A stretch of 15,926 bases of DNA from Motiliproteus sp047622605. Its GTDB lineage: Bacteria; Pseudomonadota; Gammaproteobacteria; Pseudomonadales; Balneatricaceae. Under the pieces are notes generated by a model. That model worked only from the letters and a program-made list of their open reading frames with translations. It was not told where the DNA came from and ran no database searches. A program made the position numbers and the translations under genes. Numbering within the stretch: position 1 is the first letter of the stretch; each line of letters begins with the position of its first letter. The stretch covers positions 1 through 15,926 of the forward strand of contig JBLHND010000081.1 of the NCBI GenBank assembly GCA_047622605.1, read 5' to 3'. Below are positions 1 to 7,271 of this stretch, one piece after another.

Positions 1-661
1 CCAGTCCGAAGCAGCTGCCCCGGTTGAGTAGAATACGCAGAATCATATAGAGCGCGTGTTGCGCACCGACGGTAATCAGAATTTCTTCTGGATCGGCCCA
101 AACGCCACGCCGTGGCAATAAACGAGAGTGGATCTGCTCAATCACCAGCGCATCGTCATCATCGTAGCGATCACCGGACCACTCTCTGATCGCCTGGATG
201 GAGACGGATTCTTTGCAGCACTCACGCCAGTTATTGGCGGGGAACATCTTTGGATCCAGCTGACCATAGATAAAGGGGTAGGGGTAATCCTGCCAGCGAT
301 TAACCTTATTGAGTTTACGCGCACTGGGACGCAGTTTGAGGTGATTATCCCAGTCGGGACGACTGCCTGCGGCTACGCTCGTCAATCCCTCGTCCTTGGC
401 TGATATTTTTAACATCTCGATATTGACGTAAAACCCGGCCCGTTCCCGAGAGACCAGGTAGCCGTCGTAGGTCAGATGTTCATAGGCGAGAATCACGGTA
501 TTACGTGACACACCCAGCATCTCTGCCAATTTTCGAGTGGAGGGCAGCGGAAGGTCCGGTGGAATATGACCCTCTATAATCGCCTTGCTAATTTGTTCCC
601 TGATCTGCGTCTGCAGGCTGGAGGTGCTGTCCGGAGAAAGACGGAATAGGTGATTTAGCAT
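1..661 (-). CDS. MocR/GabR-type GntR regulator with aminotransferase-like domain (partial, C-terminus outside window)
   Basis: An open frame runs from the ATG at 659-661 to the left edge, 220 codons with no stop. Residues about 15-80 form a GntR winged helix-turn-helix, with the typical PSTRKLAEMLGVSRNTV core followed by AYEHLTYDGYLVSRERAGFYV. After a linker, residues about 120-220 match the start of the fold-type I aminotransferase domain of MocR proteins (YGQLDPKMFP, ADPEEILITVGAQHALY). The PLP lysine would lie outside the window. Members of this family (GabR, PdxR, EnuR, TauR) sense amino-acid or amine-like ligands through PLP. The segment around YGQLDPKMFPANNWRECC and LLPRRGVWADPEEI recalls the EnuR-like branch, but that is memory and I do not assign it. 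The gene lies downstream of the tct genes and a LysR gene on the same strand, so it may regulate this locus or itself through the repeats at 760-790. Confidence 0.9.
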   Translation of the reverse strand, partial: MLNHLFRLSPDSTSSLQTQIREQISKAIIEGHIPPDLPLPSTRKLAEMLGVSRNTVILAYEHLTYDGYLVSRERAGFYVNIEMLKISAKDEGLTSVAAGSRPDWDNHLKLRPSARKLNKVNRWQDYPYPFIYGQLDPKMFPANNWRECCKESVSIQAIREWSGDRYDDDDALVIEQIHSRLLPRRGVWADPEEILITVGAQHALYMILRILLNRGSCFGL

Positions 662-759
662 GATATATCTCCGCTGTTCGTCATCCTCACCAAGGGTGAA
701 GATCAGGTTGTTATATTTATAGTGGGCCGCAGAGTAAGGGTGCCGATAAAGAGGAGTTA

Positions 760-790
760 GTACCAGAGGCTGGTACCCTCTGGTACCAGA
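760..790. promoter_or_regulatory. Candidate operator: TGGTACC repeats forming a 10-bp dyad, upstream of the MocR gene
   Basis: GTACCAGAGG (760-769) and CCTCTGGTAC (777-786) are perfect inverted arms around CTGGTAC. The same stretch holds three near-direct copies of GTACC(A), starting at 760, 773 and 783. The site lies about 100 bases before the MocR start, in the 195-base gap 662-856. MocR-family regulators commonly bind direct repeats near their own promoters, so autoregulation is likely. This is inference. No clean sigma70 boxes were identified in the gap. Confidence 0.5.
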
Positions 791-820
791 TTCATGGGGT
801 CACTTCATGGGGACAGGTTT
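791..820 (+). repeat. Short direct repeat TTCATGGGG x2, the second copy continuing as ATGGGGACAGGTTT
   Basis: TTCATGGGG occurs at 791-799 and 804-812. The second copy reads on as ATGGGGACAGGTTT (807-820), which matches 13 of 14 bases of ATGGGGACAGATTT at 13593-13606 in the large inverted repeat. It may be a degenerate solo arm of the same repeat family. Confidence 0.45.
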
Positions 821-856
821 CAGGGTGCGCACAATGGAAGACCTACCCCGTTGGCT

Positions 857-1789
857 TCACCGGCCCCAACAGAGGAAGCGCTCGGGATTCTCGAGCACCT
901 TCTCGATGCGTCTGTGCAGTAGCTCGGCAAACTCTAAGGTGATCATCGAGGGTGGTGTCTCTGAGGGGAACATCAGGCCGACACGCAGATAGACATCGGG
1001 TTGAAAACGACGGAACACTACTTTGCCAGGCTGGGCGTAGGTGGTGTAGCTGAACGCCGAGATGGGATCGATAACGGACACCCCCAGACCGCGCTCGACA
1101 AACTTAAGCGCCGGGATAAAGAAACGGGTTTGCAGACGCACGTTCATACGGTGGCCGCTGGTTTCGAACAGCTGCATCAGGTCGTGGAAAATCATGTGAT
1201 CCGGGTGCAGGGTGATCATCGGTTCGTCGTCGAGCATGGCCGGGGTGATCAGCGGCTGTTCCGCCAAGGGGTGCCCCGCAGGCAGGGCACAGACACAGGG
1301 CAGCTCAAACATCTGGTTCCTGCCGACTTTGGCTTGGTGCGTGGACATCTCCGCCAAACCCAGGTCGTATTGGTTGGAGGCGATCCACTCGACGACAGAG
1401 TCTGAGGTTCGGGTCTGCAGCGAGGCCTGCACTCTGGGATGCTCTTCCAGGTAGTCTGCCAGGATATCGGGCATGAAGAAGTTAGAGGGCCCGGGCATGC
1501 AACCGATCCGCAGGAACCCGTATTGCTTATTCTGAATATCCTGAACCGTCTGGCTCAGGTCCTGAATACGGGAGAAGATCGCTTCGACCTCCTTGTAGAG
1601 GTAGTCAGCTTCCGGGGTGGGGTGAAGCCGTTTCTTGCGCCGTTCGAACAACTGGAAACCGATATCTTGTTCCAGGGAGCTGAGCATCATGCTCACCGCT
1701 GGCTGGGTTCTGAAGAGCTGCTTGGCAGCCTGCGACACTGAACCTGTCAGCATTACCGCACGAAAGGCTTCCATCTGTTTGAGGTTCAT
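857..1789 (-). CDS. LysR-family transcriptional regulator
   Basis: A 310-residue protein of normal LysR length. Residues 1-60 are the winged helix-turn-helix (FRAVMLTGSVSQAAKQLFRTQ, then PAVSMMLSSLEQDIGFQLFERR). A linker helix follows, and then the periplasmic-binding-like effector domain, about residues 93-300 (FLRIGCMPGP..., GLAEM, VERGLGVSVIDP). The start is supported by AAGG seven bases upstream of ATG. It lies directly downstream of tctBAC on the same strand, 268 bases after tctC, and not divergent from its presumed target as many LysR genes are. Control of the tct and/or amino-acid operon is inferred from position. The effector is unknown. The domain layout recalls LysR proteins of amino-acid or opine catabolism (NocR/OccR/ArgP-like), but the match is not specific enough for a name. 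Confidence 0.93.
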   Translation of the reverse strand: MNLKQMEAFRAVMLTGSVSQAAKQLFRTQPAVSMMLSSLEQDIGFQLFERRKKRLHPTPEADYLYKEVEAIFSRIQDLSQTVQDIQNKQYGFLRIGCMPGPSNFFMPDILADYLEEHPRVQASLQTRTSDSVVEWIASNQYDLGLAEMSTHQAKVGRNQMFELPCVCALPAGHPLAEQPLITPAMLDDEPMITLHPDHMIFHDLMQLFETSGHRMNVRLQTRFFIPALKFVERGLGVSVIDPISAFSYTTYAQPGKVVFRRFQPDVYLRVGLMFPSETPPSMITLEFAELLHRRIEKVLENPERFLCWGR

Positions 1790-1948
1790 TATTGCGCCTT
1801 AAATATTAACTTTACTGATGAATAGCCATAAAAACAGATAGTTGATTATGTTGTTAGCGGGAGTTCTCAGCAAGAATATAACCCATATCAGCAGCGGATG
1901 CTTACCGATGGCGTACAGTCGCAGACGGGGTGGGTTGGCGTAGAAACA

Positions 1949-1978
1949 GGGGTAAGGGGTAAGGGGTAAGGGGGGGGG
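1949..1978 (+). repeat. G-quadruplex-like tract: three GGGGTAA units plus a G9 run
   Basis: Four G-runs of at least four G (1949-1952, 1956-1959, 1963-1966, 1970-1978) are separated by identical TAA loops. This meets the usual G-quadruplex pattern with very short loops. It lies in the 268-base gap between tctC and the LysR gene, about 160 bases before the LysR start, with the G-rich strand opposite to the transcribed direction. Apart from this tract and the hairpin at 2004-2040, nothing else was recognised in the gap. Confidence 0.7.
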
Positions 1979-2003
1979 CAGGTATTTCCAAGTATAGGGG
2001 CAA

Positions 2004-2040
2004 GTCTTTCCTTATCACCTGTCATGTGATGCGGAAAGAC
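2004..2040 (-). terminator. Hairpin just downstream of tctC
   Basis: GTCTTTCC (2004-2011) pairs with GGAAAGAC (2033-2040). Nested inside, ATCAC (2014-2018) pairs with GTGAT (2026-2030), with small symmetric mismatches between the two stems. It begins 17 bases after the tctC stop. No U-run follows on the minus strand, so it may be a 3'-end stabiliser or a weak or Rho-assisted terminator. Confidence 0.5.
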
Positions 2041-2057
2041 CTGACCCTGATAAGTTG

Positions 2058-3038
2058 TTACTGCTTGCTAACGCGCGCGGCTTCCTCGGTGTAGATATTG
2101 TAGGTGGCTTGCAGGTCTGCAAGCCACTCAGGACCCTGACGCACGTCCACGAGGGCGCCAATGTTTGCGTAGGCTTCCAGTACTTTGGGATCTTTCATGA
2201 CCTTAGCGGTCACTGCGGTGAGGGTGTCTACGACGTCCTGAGGTACGCCTTTGGGGGCGAATACACCCGACCAGCCGCCAAAGCTACCCTTGATGCCGTA
2301 ATCAGCGAACGTGGGTACGCCTGGAAAGGCATCCATCTTCTGGTCAATGACCAGCGCGCGGGCGCGATCGGCCTTAACATGAGGGCCAAATGCGGGGGGG
2401 AAAGAGACGGCCGAGTCGATATGACCCCCGACGACTGAGACCATGGACGCGGCCGCGCCTTTGGCATGGACGTACTTAACCTGATAACCCGACTGATTGG
2501 CAATGATGTTCGCCATGATGGTGCCGGAAGAGGCGGCACCCCAGGAACCCTGGGTTACTCTGTCACTCTGCGCACCCGCGATAAAATCATCGAATGTTTT
2601 ATAAGGGCTGTCTTTTGCCACCACCACGGCCAGGGGTACAGAGGTGAATTTCACCACGGGGGTAAAGGTATCAAAGTTGTACGGCGTGTTGCTGAAGTTC
2701 GGGGTTATCAACATGTTGCTTAGCCCCGCGTTGATCAGCGTGTAGCCGTCATTTTTAGCGCGCGCAACGAAGGCGGTACCCACGATGCCACCGCCGCCGG
2801 TCTTGTTAATAACAACCACAGGCACACCCAGCTCTTTTTCTACCGCATCGGCCCAGATGCGAGTAGTCAGATCCGAGTCACCGCCGGCGCCCCAGGGCAC
2901 GATCACGTTGATCGGTTTCTCCGGATAGGCAGCCAGAGCCGCACTCGAAGCCAGGGTTACGGCCAGTGCTGTCGCCAGCGTTGCCAGGGTTTTCTTAGGG
3001 TTCTTTATAGAGTTTTTCATAATGCTTTTCATAGTCAT
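2058..3038 (-). CDS. tctC: TctC-type periplasmic substrate-binding protein of a tripartite tricarboxylate transporter
   Basis: A 326-residue protein with a basic N-terminus, a hydrophobic stretch (about 18-36) and a likely signal-peptidase site after SSAALA near residue 36. The mature start (YPEKPINVIVPWGAGGDSDLTTR) is the hallmark of the Bug/TctC family, with the Asp that helps hold the carboxylate group near residues 54-56. Later motifs such as VVVINKTGGGGIVGT and DGYTL also fit. These proteins capture carboxylated solutes in the periplasm and hand them to TctA/TctB. A second ATG at 3032 has a better-spaced AAGG (eight bases) than the one at 3038, so translation may start two codons later. 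It lies 110 bases after tctA in the same direction. The canonical order is C-B-A, so C-last is unusual. The substrate is not deducible, since Bug proteins bind citrate, glutamate, nicotinate, aromatic acids and others. Confidence 0.93.
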   Translation of the reverse strand: MTMKSIMKNSIKNPKKTLATLATALAVTLASSAALAAYPEKPINVIVPWGAGGDSDLTTRIWADAVEKELGVPVVVINKTGGGGIVGTAFVARAKNDGYTLINAGLSNMLITPNFSNTPYNFDTFTPVVKFTSVPLAVVVAKDSPYKTFDDFIAGAQSDRVTQGSWGAASSGTIMANIIANQSGYQVKYVHAKGAAASMVSVVGGHIDSAVSFPPAFGPHVKADRARALVIDQKMDAFPGVPTFADYGIKGSFGGWSGVFAPKGVPQDVVDTLTAVTAKVMKDPKVLEAYANIGALVDVRQGPEWLADLQATYNIYTEEAARVSKQ

Positions 3039-3072
3039 GACCTTCGGTTTGTTTTTATTGAGGTTTAATAGA

Positions 3073-3129
3073 CTTCACCGGCTCGGGAAGCAGCCTTTCT
3101 TGCAGCAACCCGGTCAGGATCCAGTGAAG
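3073..3129 (-). other. Possible stem-loop in the tctA-tctC gap
   Basis: CTTCACCGG (3073-3081) and CCAGTGAAG (3121-3129) can pair over nine positions with one G-U wobble, enclosing about 39 bases. A structure between the membrane subunit and the binding-protein gene could help set unequal expression. The evidence is weak and based on pairing alone. Confidence 0.3.
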
Positions 3130-3148
3130 GAGGTTTTATGTTTTCTGT

Positions 3149-4669
3149 TCAGCGGGTCTTCTCCTGTACAGAAGCAGGTATTCGCGAATCTTTTCGTTTT
3201 CTCCGTATGCTTGAGAGCACAAAGAAAACGGATAGCGCGATAAAGACCCAGGAGAACGGCGAAGCAAAGAACAGGTAATAGTCAGTGCCAACGATGGCCA
3301 GTGCCTGATCCAGGTTCTGCTCCAGGAAAGGTGTCAGGATAAAGCCGATGATAAATATCGCCGGGTTCAATCCCACCATTTTCATCCCGTAGCCCAGCAT
3401 GGTGAAGGCGATCAGCACCGGGATGTCGCTCATGTTCTGACCCGCGGTGAAGGCGCCGGTGAAGGCAAACACGGTCACGCAGGGGAAGATATAGTAGCGC
3501 CGCAAGGACGCCATCTTGACGAAGAACTTGAAGCCGGCGCGCGCGATACCCAGTAGAAATAGGTCGGTGATCAGGAAGCCGGCAAAGATCGCGTAGATGA
3601 TGTCGGTGTGCTCGAAGAAGATCATCGGACCGGGTGTCAGGCCATGGATCAGAAATGCCCCCATCAGCAAGGCGGCCACATCGTCACCGGGAATGCCCAG
3701 GGTCAGCATCGGGATCATGCTGGAACCGCATACCGCATTGTTGGCGGATTCTGCTGCGGCAATGCCCTCGACCGAACCCTTGCCGTACTCTTCAGGCTTC
3801 TTGGCAGTACGCTTCGCTTCGCCATAGGCGATAAACGCGGCCGTACTGGAACCCAGGCCTGGCAAGGCCCCGACAAAGGTACCTATGCCACTGGATTTCA
3901 GAATTGTACCGAACACGCTACGGAACTCTTTGAAGCTGATTCGGTTGTCAGTAGGGTTGGCGGAGTGGGTAATCTGCATCTCGTGATGTGGCACCTTGCG
4001 CCGGCGGATCACGTTGAACACCTCGGGCATCACCAGGATCCCGATCAGCATCGGGGTAAAGGTAAAGCCGCCCATCAGCTCGGTATAACCGAAGGTGAAG
4101 CGGGACGCTCCGGTGATCGTCGACATCCCCACCATCGCAAACAGCATGCCCAGGCAGCAGGAGAGCAGACCGCGCGGGATAGACTCACCGGCCATGGAGC
4201 CTATGACGGTAAACGCAAACAGCAGCAGGAACACTTTCTCGATCGGGCCGGCCTGCAGCGAGATCAGCGAGATCGGTGCCGCAACCAGGATCAGTACCAG
4301 GGTTGCCAGCATCTCACCGGTGACGGAGGCGAACAGCGATATATCCAGCGCCTTGCCTGCTTTACCGGCCTTGGTCAGCGCATGGCCATCTACCGCAGTG
4401 AGGAAGGATGCAGCCGCCCCGGGGGTATTGATCAGGATCGCAGAGATCGATCCCCCGTAGATACCGGCTTTATAGACGGCCAGCAGCATGGTGATACCGA
4501 TGATCGGATCGACATAAAAGGTCATCGGCAGGATGATGGCGATCGCCATGATGGCGGATATCCCCGGAATGGCGCCAAAAATTATACCGATGACGACGCC
4601 GGCAATAATGCCCAGGATCGGGCCGACGGCCAGGATCGAAGAAAAACCGTTAATAATATTATCAAACAT
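3149..4669 (-). CDS. tctA: TctA large membrane subunit of the tripartite tricarboxylate transporter
   Basis: A 506-residue protein of normal TctA length with about 12 hydrophobic segments. Family motifs are clear: GIIFGAIPGISAIMAIAI near residues 30-50, GIYGGSISAILINTPGAAASF near 75-95, GALPGLGSSTAAFIAYGEAKR in the centre, and SMIPMLTLGIPGDDVAALLMGAF. TctA is the large permease subunit that moves carboxylates using an ion gradient and works with TctB and TctC. The frame stays open upstream to an ATG at 4873, but that extension overlaps tctB and is not membrane-like. The ATG at 4667-4669 is preceded by AGGGAG at good spacing and starts 13 bases after the tctB stop, so it is the chosen start. 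Confidence 0.96.
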   Translation of the reverse strand: MFDNIINGFSSILAVGPILGIIAGVVIGIIFGAIPGISAIMAIAIILPMTFYVDPIIGITMLLAVYKAGIYGGSISAILINTPGAAASFLTAVDGHALTKAGKAGKALDISLFASVTGEMLATLVLILVAAPISLISLQAGPIEKVFLLLFAFTVIGSMAGESIPRGLLSCCLGMLFAMVGMSTITGASRFTFGYTELMGGFTFTPMLIGILVMPEVFNVIRRRKVPHHEMQITHSANPTDNRISFKEFRSVFGTILKSSGIGTFVGALPGLGSSTAAFIAYGEAKRTAKKPEEYGKGSVEGIAAAESANNAVCGSSMIPMLTLGIPGDDVAALLMGAFLIHGLTPGPMIFFEHTDIIYAIFAGFLITDLFLLGIARAGFKFFVKMASLRRYYIFPCVTVFAFTGAFTAGQNMSDIPVLIAFTMLGYGMKMVGLNPAIFIIGFILTPFLEQNLDQALAIVGTDYYLFFASPFSWVFIALSVFFVLSSIRRKRKDSRIPASVQEKTR

Positions 4670-4682
4670 CTGATTATCTCCC

Positions 4683-5147
4683 TTACAACGTCCAGGTTGG
4701 CAGATAGACCCGCAGAAACTCTCTGGATCCATAAAAGAGCAGTACGGGGGTGATAACCGAGGTCGCAATGATGGGAACCCAGTTGCGACCGCCGAGCAGT
4801 ATCGCGACCGCGAGCATAATAAAGGGGGTCGCCACCAGAAAACCGACATAAGGCACGCTGAGCCAATAGGCAATAAAGATCCCTATATAGATGAAGATGC
4901 CACCGAAGCCGTCCGTGATAATAACTTCCAGACCTTCAGGCTGGGTGCCTCGGGCCAGTTTCCTGAAAGACTGGATAGCGATGGTTGAGGCAAAGAGGAT
5001 GATCAGGACCGCGACGGTACGCGGCAAAAACATCGACCCCAGATCGCTGACGGCGCCGCCTTCTACCAGGTTATCGTTGGTGAGGATGATCACGGCAACG
5101 GCGGTTAAAAATGCCGCTAAGCCGATGTCAATTTTTCGTCTGTCCAT
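4683..5147 (-). CDS. tctB: TctB small membrane subunit of the tripartite tricarboxylate transporter
   Basis: A 154-residue protein with four hydrophobic segments (about 8-25, 42-60, 82-102, 107-145), the usual TctB layout. The start RRKIDIGLAAFLTAVAVII and the LGSMFLPRTVAVL stretch fit the family, which is weakly conserved. It is first in the tctBAC transcript, with AGGGA seven bases before the ATG. TctB is a small accessory permease subunit whose exact role is not well settled. The identity is secure mainly from its position next to tctA. Confidence 0.88.
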   Translation of the reverse strand: MDRRKIDIGLAAFLTAVAVIILTNDNLVEGGAVSDLGSMFLPRTVAVLIILFASTIAIQSFRKLARGTQPEGLEVIITDGFGGIFIYIGIFIAYWLSVPYVGFLVATPFIMLAVAILLGGRNWVPIIATSVITPVLLFYGSREFLRVYLPTWTL

Positions 5148-5177
5148 GAGTAGTCCCTGAGTTTTTCTTGTTGTTAT

Positions 5178-5195
5178 AGCGCTTAGCTAAGCGCT
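5178..5195. promoter_or_regulatory. 18-bp perfect palindrome, candidate operator before tctB
   Basis: AGCGCTTAGCTAAGCGCT is perfectly self-complementary and ends 31 bases before the tctB start, so it would overlap the promoter or lie in the leader. A dimeric repressor site is the simplest reading. A leader hairpin is the alternative. Which regulator binds is unknown. Confidence 0.55.
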
Positions 5196-5444
5196 GAAAC
5201 CTCGGTGTGGCGGGCGTTGATGCTGCGGTGATAGCCGAACTGTGACTGTCACAAACCGCTGATGCATGCAGCCTAACAAAATCCATAATAGAAAAATATT
5301 CTAAAAAATATTTGATTATATAAGTTTTGCTTATGTTTTTTAGAGGATGAGGGTTCCTTCCCTGCGCACTCAGAGTTACTTCATGTCCTGCTCGATAAAT
5401 AGTAAATCATAAGAAAATCTGATGACATTCTAAATATTTTCTAT

Positions 5445-5473
5445 TTGGCATTATGTTTATTGAGGCGAATAAT
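5445..5473 (+). promoter_or_regulatory. Sigma70-like promoter for the RidA-oxidase-racemase operon
   Basis: TTGGCA (5445-5450) and AATAAT (5468-5473) each match five of six consensus bases and are separated by exactly 17 bases. It points toward the RidA-like gene and leaves a leader of about 160 bases. Confidence 0.5.
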
Positions 5474-5636
5474 GACGACATAAAGGCTCGCTCAGAATCG
5501 TTTAGTCCGCAGGCCGAATATAAAGATAAAGGCAGGACATAAGGATGATCAGGGCCATTACCCACTCAGGTCGACTGCTCTGGTTGCCAATGCCGGTAAT
5601 CCAGCGAATAAAAAACCACTAATAAGTGAGGAAGGG

Positions 5637-5984
5637 ATGATCCAACGCCAACATTCTAATCAACGTATGAGTCAGCTGGTGAGTGTTGCCAACCTGGTCT
5701 GGACTGCGGGCCAGGTGGCGAAAGACGCCTCCGAGGATATGGCAGGGCAAACGCGTCAGATCCTGGCCCAGATCGATGCGCTGCTGGCCGATGCCGGTAC
5801 CGATAAGAGTCGGCTGATCAGCGCTAATATCTGGGTCTCTGATATCCGTCAGTTCGCGCAGATGAATGAGGCCTGGGATGCCTGGGTGGATACTGACCAT
5901 GCACCGGTGCGTGCCTGTGTGGAATCCCGCCTGGCACGACCCGAACTGCTGGTCGAGATTCAGGTCGTCGCAGCCAACGCTTAA
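5637..5984 (+). CDS. RidA/YjgF/UK114-family enamine/imine deaminase
   Basis: A 115-residue protein, slightly shorter than E. coli RidA. The fold markers are in order: LVWTAGQVA (20-28), an amphipathic helix with ILAQIDALLADAG, SANIWVSDIRQFAQMNEAWD (62-81), and the active-site segment PVRACVESRLARPELLVEIQVVA. Arg92 and Glu107 correspond to the catalytic Arg and a conserved Glu of RidA. RidA enzymes hydrolyse reactive 2-imino/enamine acids to 2-keto acids plus ammonium in the cytosol. Here it is 13 bases before a FAD amino-acid dehydrogenase, whose product would be exactly such an imino acid. GAGG five bases before ATG supports the start. It could belong to a RidA subfamily (Rid2-7) with another substrate. 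Confidence 0.93.
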   Translation: MIQRQHSNQRMSQLVSVANLVWTAGQVAKDASEDMAGQTRQILAQIDALLADAGTDKSRLISANIWVSDIRQFAQMNEAWDAWVDTDHAPVRACVESRLARPELLVEIQVVAANA

Positions 5985-5997
5985 GTCTTGAGGCGTG

Positions 5998-7263
5998 GTG
6001 ATTGCACCGCGAACCCGTATGCAACGTTCACATATTGGAATTTTGGGGGCCGGCATCGTCGGTCTGTCGACCGCGCTTTACCTGCAGAAAGCGGGTTACA
6101 GGGTGACCTTGATCGATAAGGAAGCACCGGGCATGGGCGCCTCTTTCGGCAATGCGGGTCTGTTTGCAGATTATGCCCGCTTGCCGTTCGCCACGTTTGC
6201 GATGCTGCGCAAGATGCCGGGGATGCTGCTGGATAAAAGCAGTCCGCTCTCCATGCAGGGCAGCTACCTTCCTTCACTGGCGCCTTATGGCTGGGGATTT
6301 TTTAAAGCCTGTTTCCCCGCGAAATACACCCAGGGTAAGGCGGCGATGAGGTCGCTGCAGGAACAGGCCCGTCAGGCTGATCAGGAGCTGATGACGCTAA
6401 CCGCGGTGCAGGATCTGATCAAAGCCGAGGGTTGTTTAGGACTCTTCGCGACCGAGGAGGGTTTCGTCAGCGCACAACAAGGCGACCTGCAGGAGCGCAG
6501 AGAGCAGGGCGTCAATCTGGCGTTCCTGAATGCGGATCAGGTTCGCGAGCTGGAACCGGACCTGGCGAACTTCCACGTCGGTGGCGTTTTTTATCCTGAC
6601 ACCCGGTTCACGGTGAGTCCGGCTGAGTTGAGCCGGCGTTACGCACGTCACTTCACCGATAACGGGGGGGTGATCCTGCAGGATGAGGTGCAGGCGCTGC
6701 TGCCTGACACTGCTGAGGTGAGGGTACGCCTGAGCGACAGCACCCTTAGCTATGATCAGGTGGTGGTCTGCACCGGCATCGCCTCTAAAGAGTTGCTGGA
6801 GCAGCTTGGGGTAAAAGTGCCTCTGGTCAGCGAACGGGGTTACCACCTGACGCTGGATATCGGCGACAAGTCACTGAGTCGTCCGGTGGGTTGGCTGGAT
6901 AAGGCGGTCTTTCTTACGCCGATGGCAGATGGCATACGCCTGGCGGGGACCGCAGAATTTGCCTTCGCTGATGCCCCCCTCAACCCCAAGCGTGCCGAGG
7001 GGATGCTGGAGCACGCCAAGGTGATGCTGGCGAATAACCCGTCGATCAAATCGACCTGGGTGGGTAGCCGGCCATCGACGCCGGATTCACTACCGGTCAT
7101 CGGTCCGCTGGCGCGGCACCCTCGAGTGAAAGTCGGCTTTGGTCATGGCCACCTGGGACTGACTTTCGCGGCAATAACCGCCAAACTGATTACAGAATCT
7201 GTACAGGGTCAGACCGCATCGATTGATCTGCAACCCTTTTCCGCTGCTCGTTTTAGCTGCTAG
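5998..7263 (+). CDS. DadA-like FAD-dependent D-amino-acid dehydrogenase/oxidoreductase
   Basis: About 421 residues, normal for DadA-like DAO-superfamily enzymes. The N-terminus carries the FAD-binding dinucleotide fold (IGILGAGIVGLSTALYLQKAG, then VTLIDKE). The C-terminus has SRPSTPDSLPVIGPL and GFGHGHLGLTFAAITAKLI, typical of this family. DadA-type enzymes oxidise D-amino acids to 2-imino acids and pass electrons to the respiratory chain. GTG at 5998 follows GAGG by four bases. GTG at 5995 and ATG at 6019 are alternatives in the same frame, the last without a good ribosome site. It sits between the RidA gene and the racemase-like gene (8-base gap to the next), so an amine or amino-acid substrate is likely. 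An opine, hydroxyproline or sarcosine-like substrate cannot be excluded. A G7 run lies at 6664-6670 within the gene. Confidence 0.9.
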   Translation: MIAPRTRMQRSHIGILGAGIVGLSTALYLQKAGYRVTLIDKEAPGMGASFGNAGLFADYARLPFATFAMLRKMPGMLLDKSSPLSMQGSYLPSLAPYGWGFFKACFPAKYTQGKAAMRSLQEQARQADQELMTLTAVQDLIKAEGCLGLFATEEGFVSAQQGDLQERREQGVNLAFLNADQVRELEPDLANFHVGGVFYPDTRFTVSPAELSRRYARHFTDNGGVILQDEVQALLPDTAEVRVRLSDSTLSYDQVVVCTGIASKELLEQLGVKVPLVSERGYHLTLDIGDKSLSRPVGWLDKAVFLTPMADGIRLAGTAEFAFADAPLNPKRAEGMLEHAKVMLANNPSIKSTWVGSRPSTPDSLPVIGPLARHPRVKVGFGHGHLGLTFAAITAKLITESVQGQTASIDLQPFSAARFSC

Positions 7264-7271
7264 GTATTTAT

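Larger units (their letters stand above)
5148..5636. promoter_or_regulatory. Divergent control region between tctBAC and the amino-acid operon
   Basis: A 489-base gap with no convincing gene. It holds an 18-bp palindrome (5178-5195), a 13-bp odd dyad TGTGACTGTCACA (5241-5253), and an AT-rich inverted repeat AAATATT/AATATTT (5294-5313). It also holds a second ATTCTAAA copy (5427-5434, first at 5298-5305) and a plus-strand promoter (5445-5473). On the minus strand TATAAT occurs at 5315-5320 but has no good -35 partner, so the tct promoter is unsettled. A 21-codon frame at 5347-5412 has its AGAGG directly against the ATG and is probably chance. The clustering suggests shared control of both transcripts. 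Confidence 0.65.

Noticed and set aside
807..992. 61-codon plus-strand frame over the LysR 3' end
   Set aside because: It is mostly antisense to the LysR gene and has no recognisable protein features.
3608..4753. 381-codon plus-strand open frame
   Set aside because: It is antisense to tctA, with a Asp/Gln/His/Arg-rich composition typical of a shadow frame, while tctA itself is a clear family member.
4670..4873. N-terminal extension of tctA by 68 residues
   Set aside because: It overlaps tctB in another frame, is not membrane-like and has no family similarity. The ATG at 4669 has a good ribosome site and gives normal length.
5241..5253. TGTGACTGTCACA as a CRP site
   Set aside because: The half-sites fit TGTGA/TCACA but the spacer is three bases, not six. 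Kept only as an unassigned dyad.
5347..5412. 21-residue leader-peptide frame before the RidA gene
   Set aside because: It lies upstream of the likely promoter at 5445-5473, its AGAGG is immediately against the ATG, and it has no runs of a regulatory amino acid.
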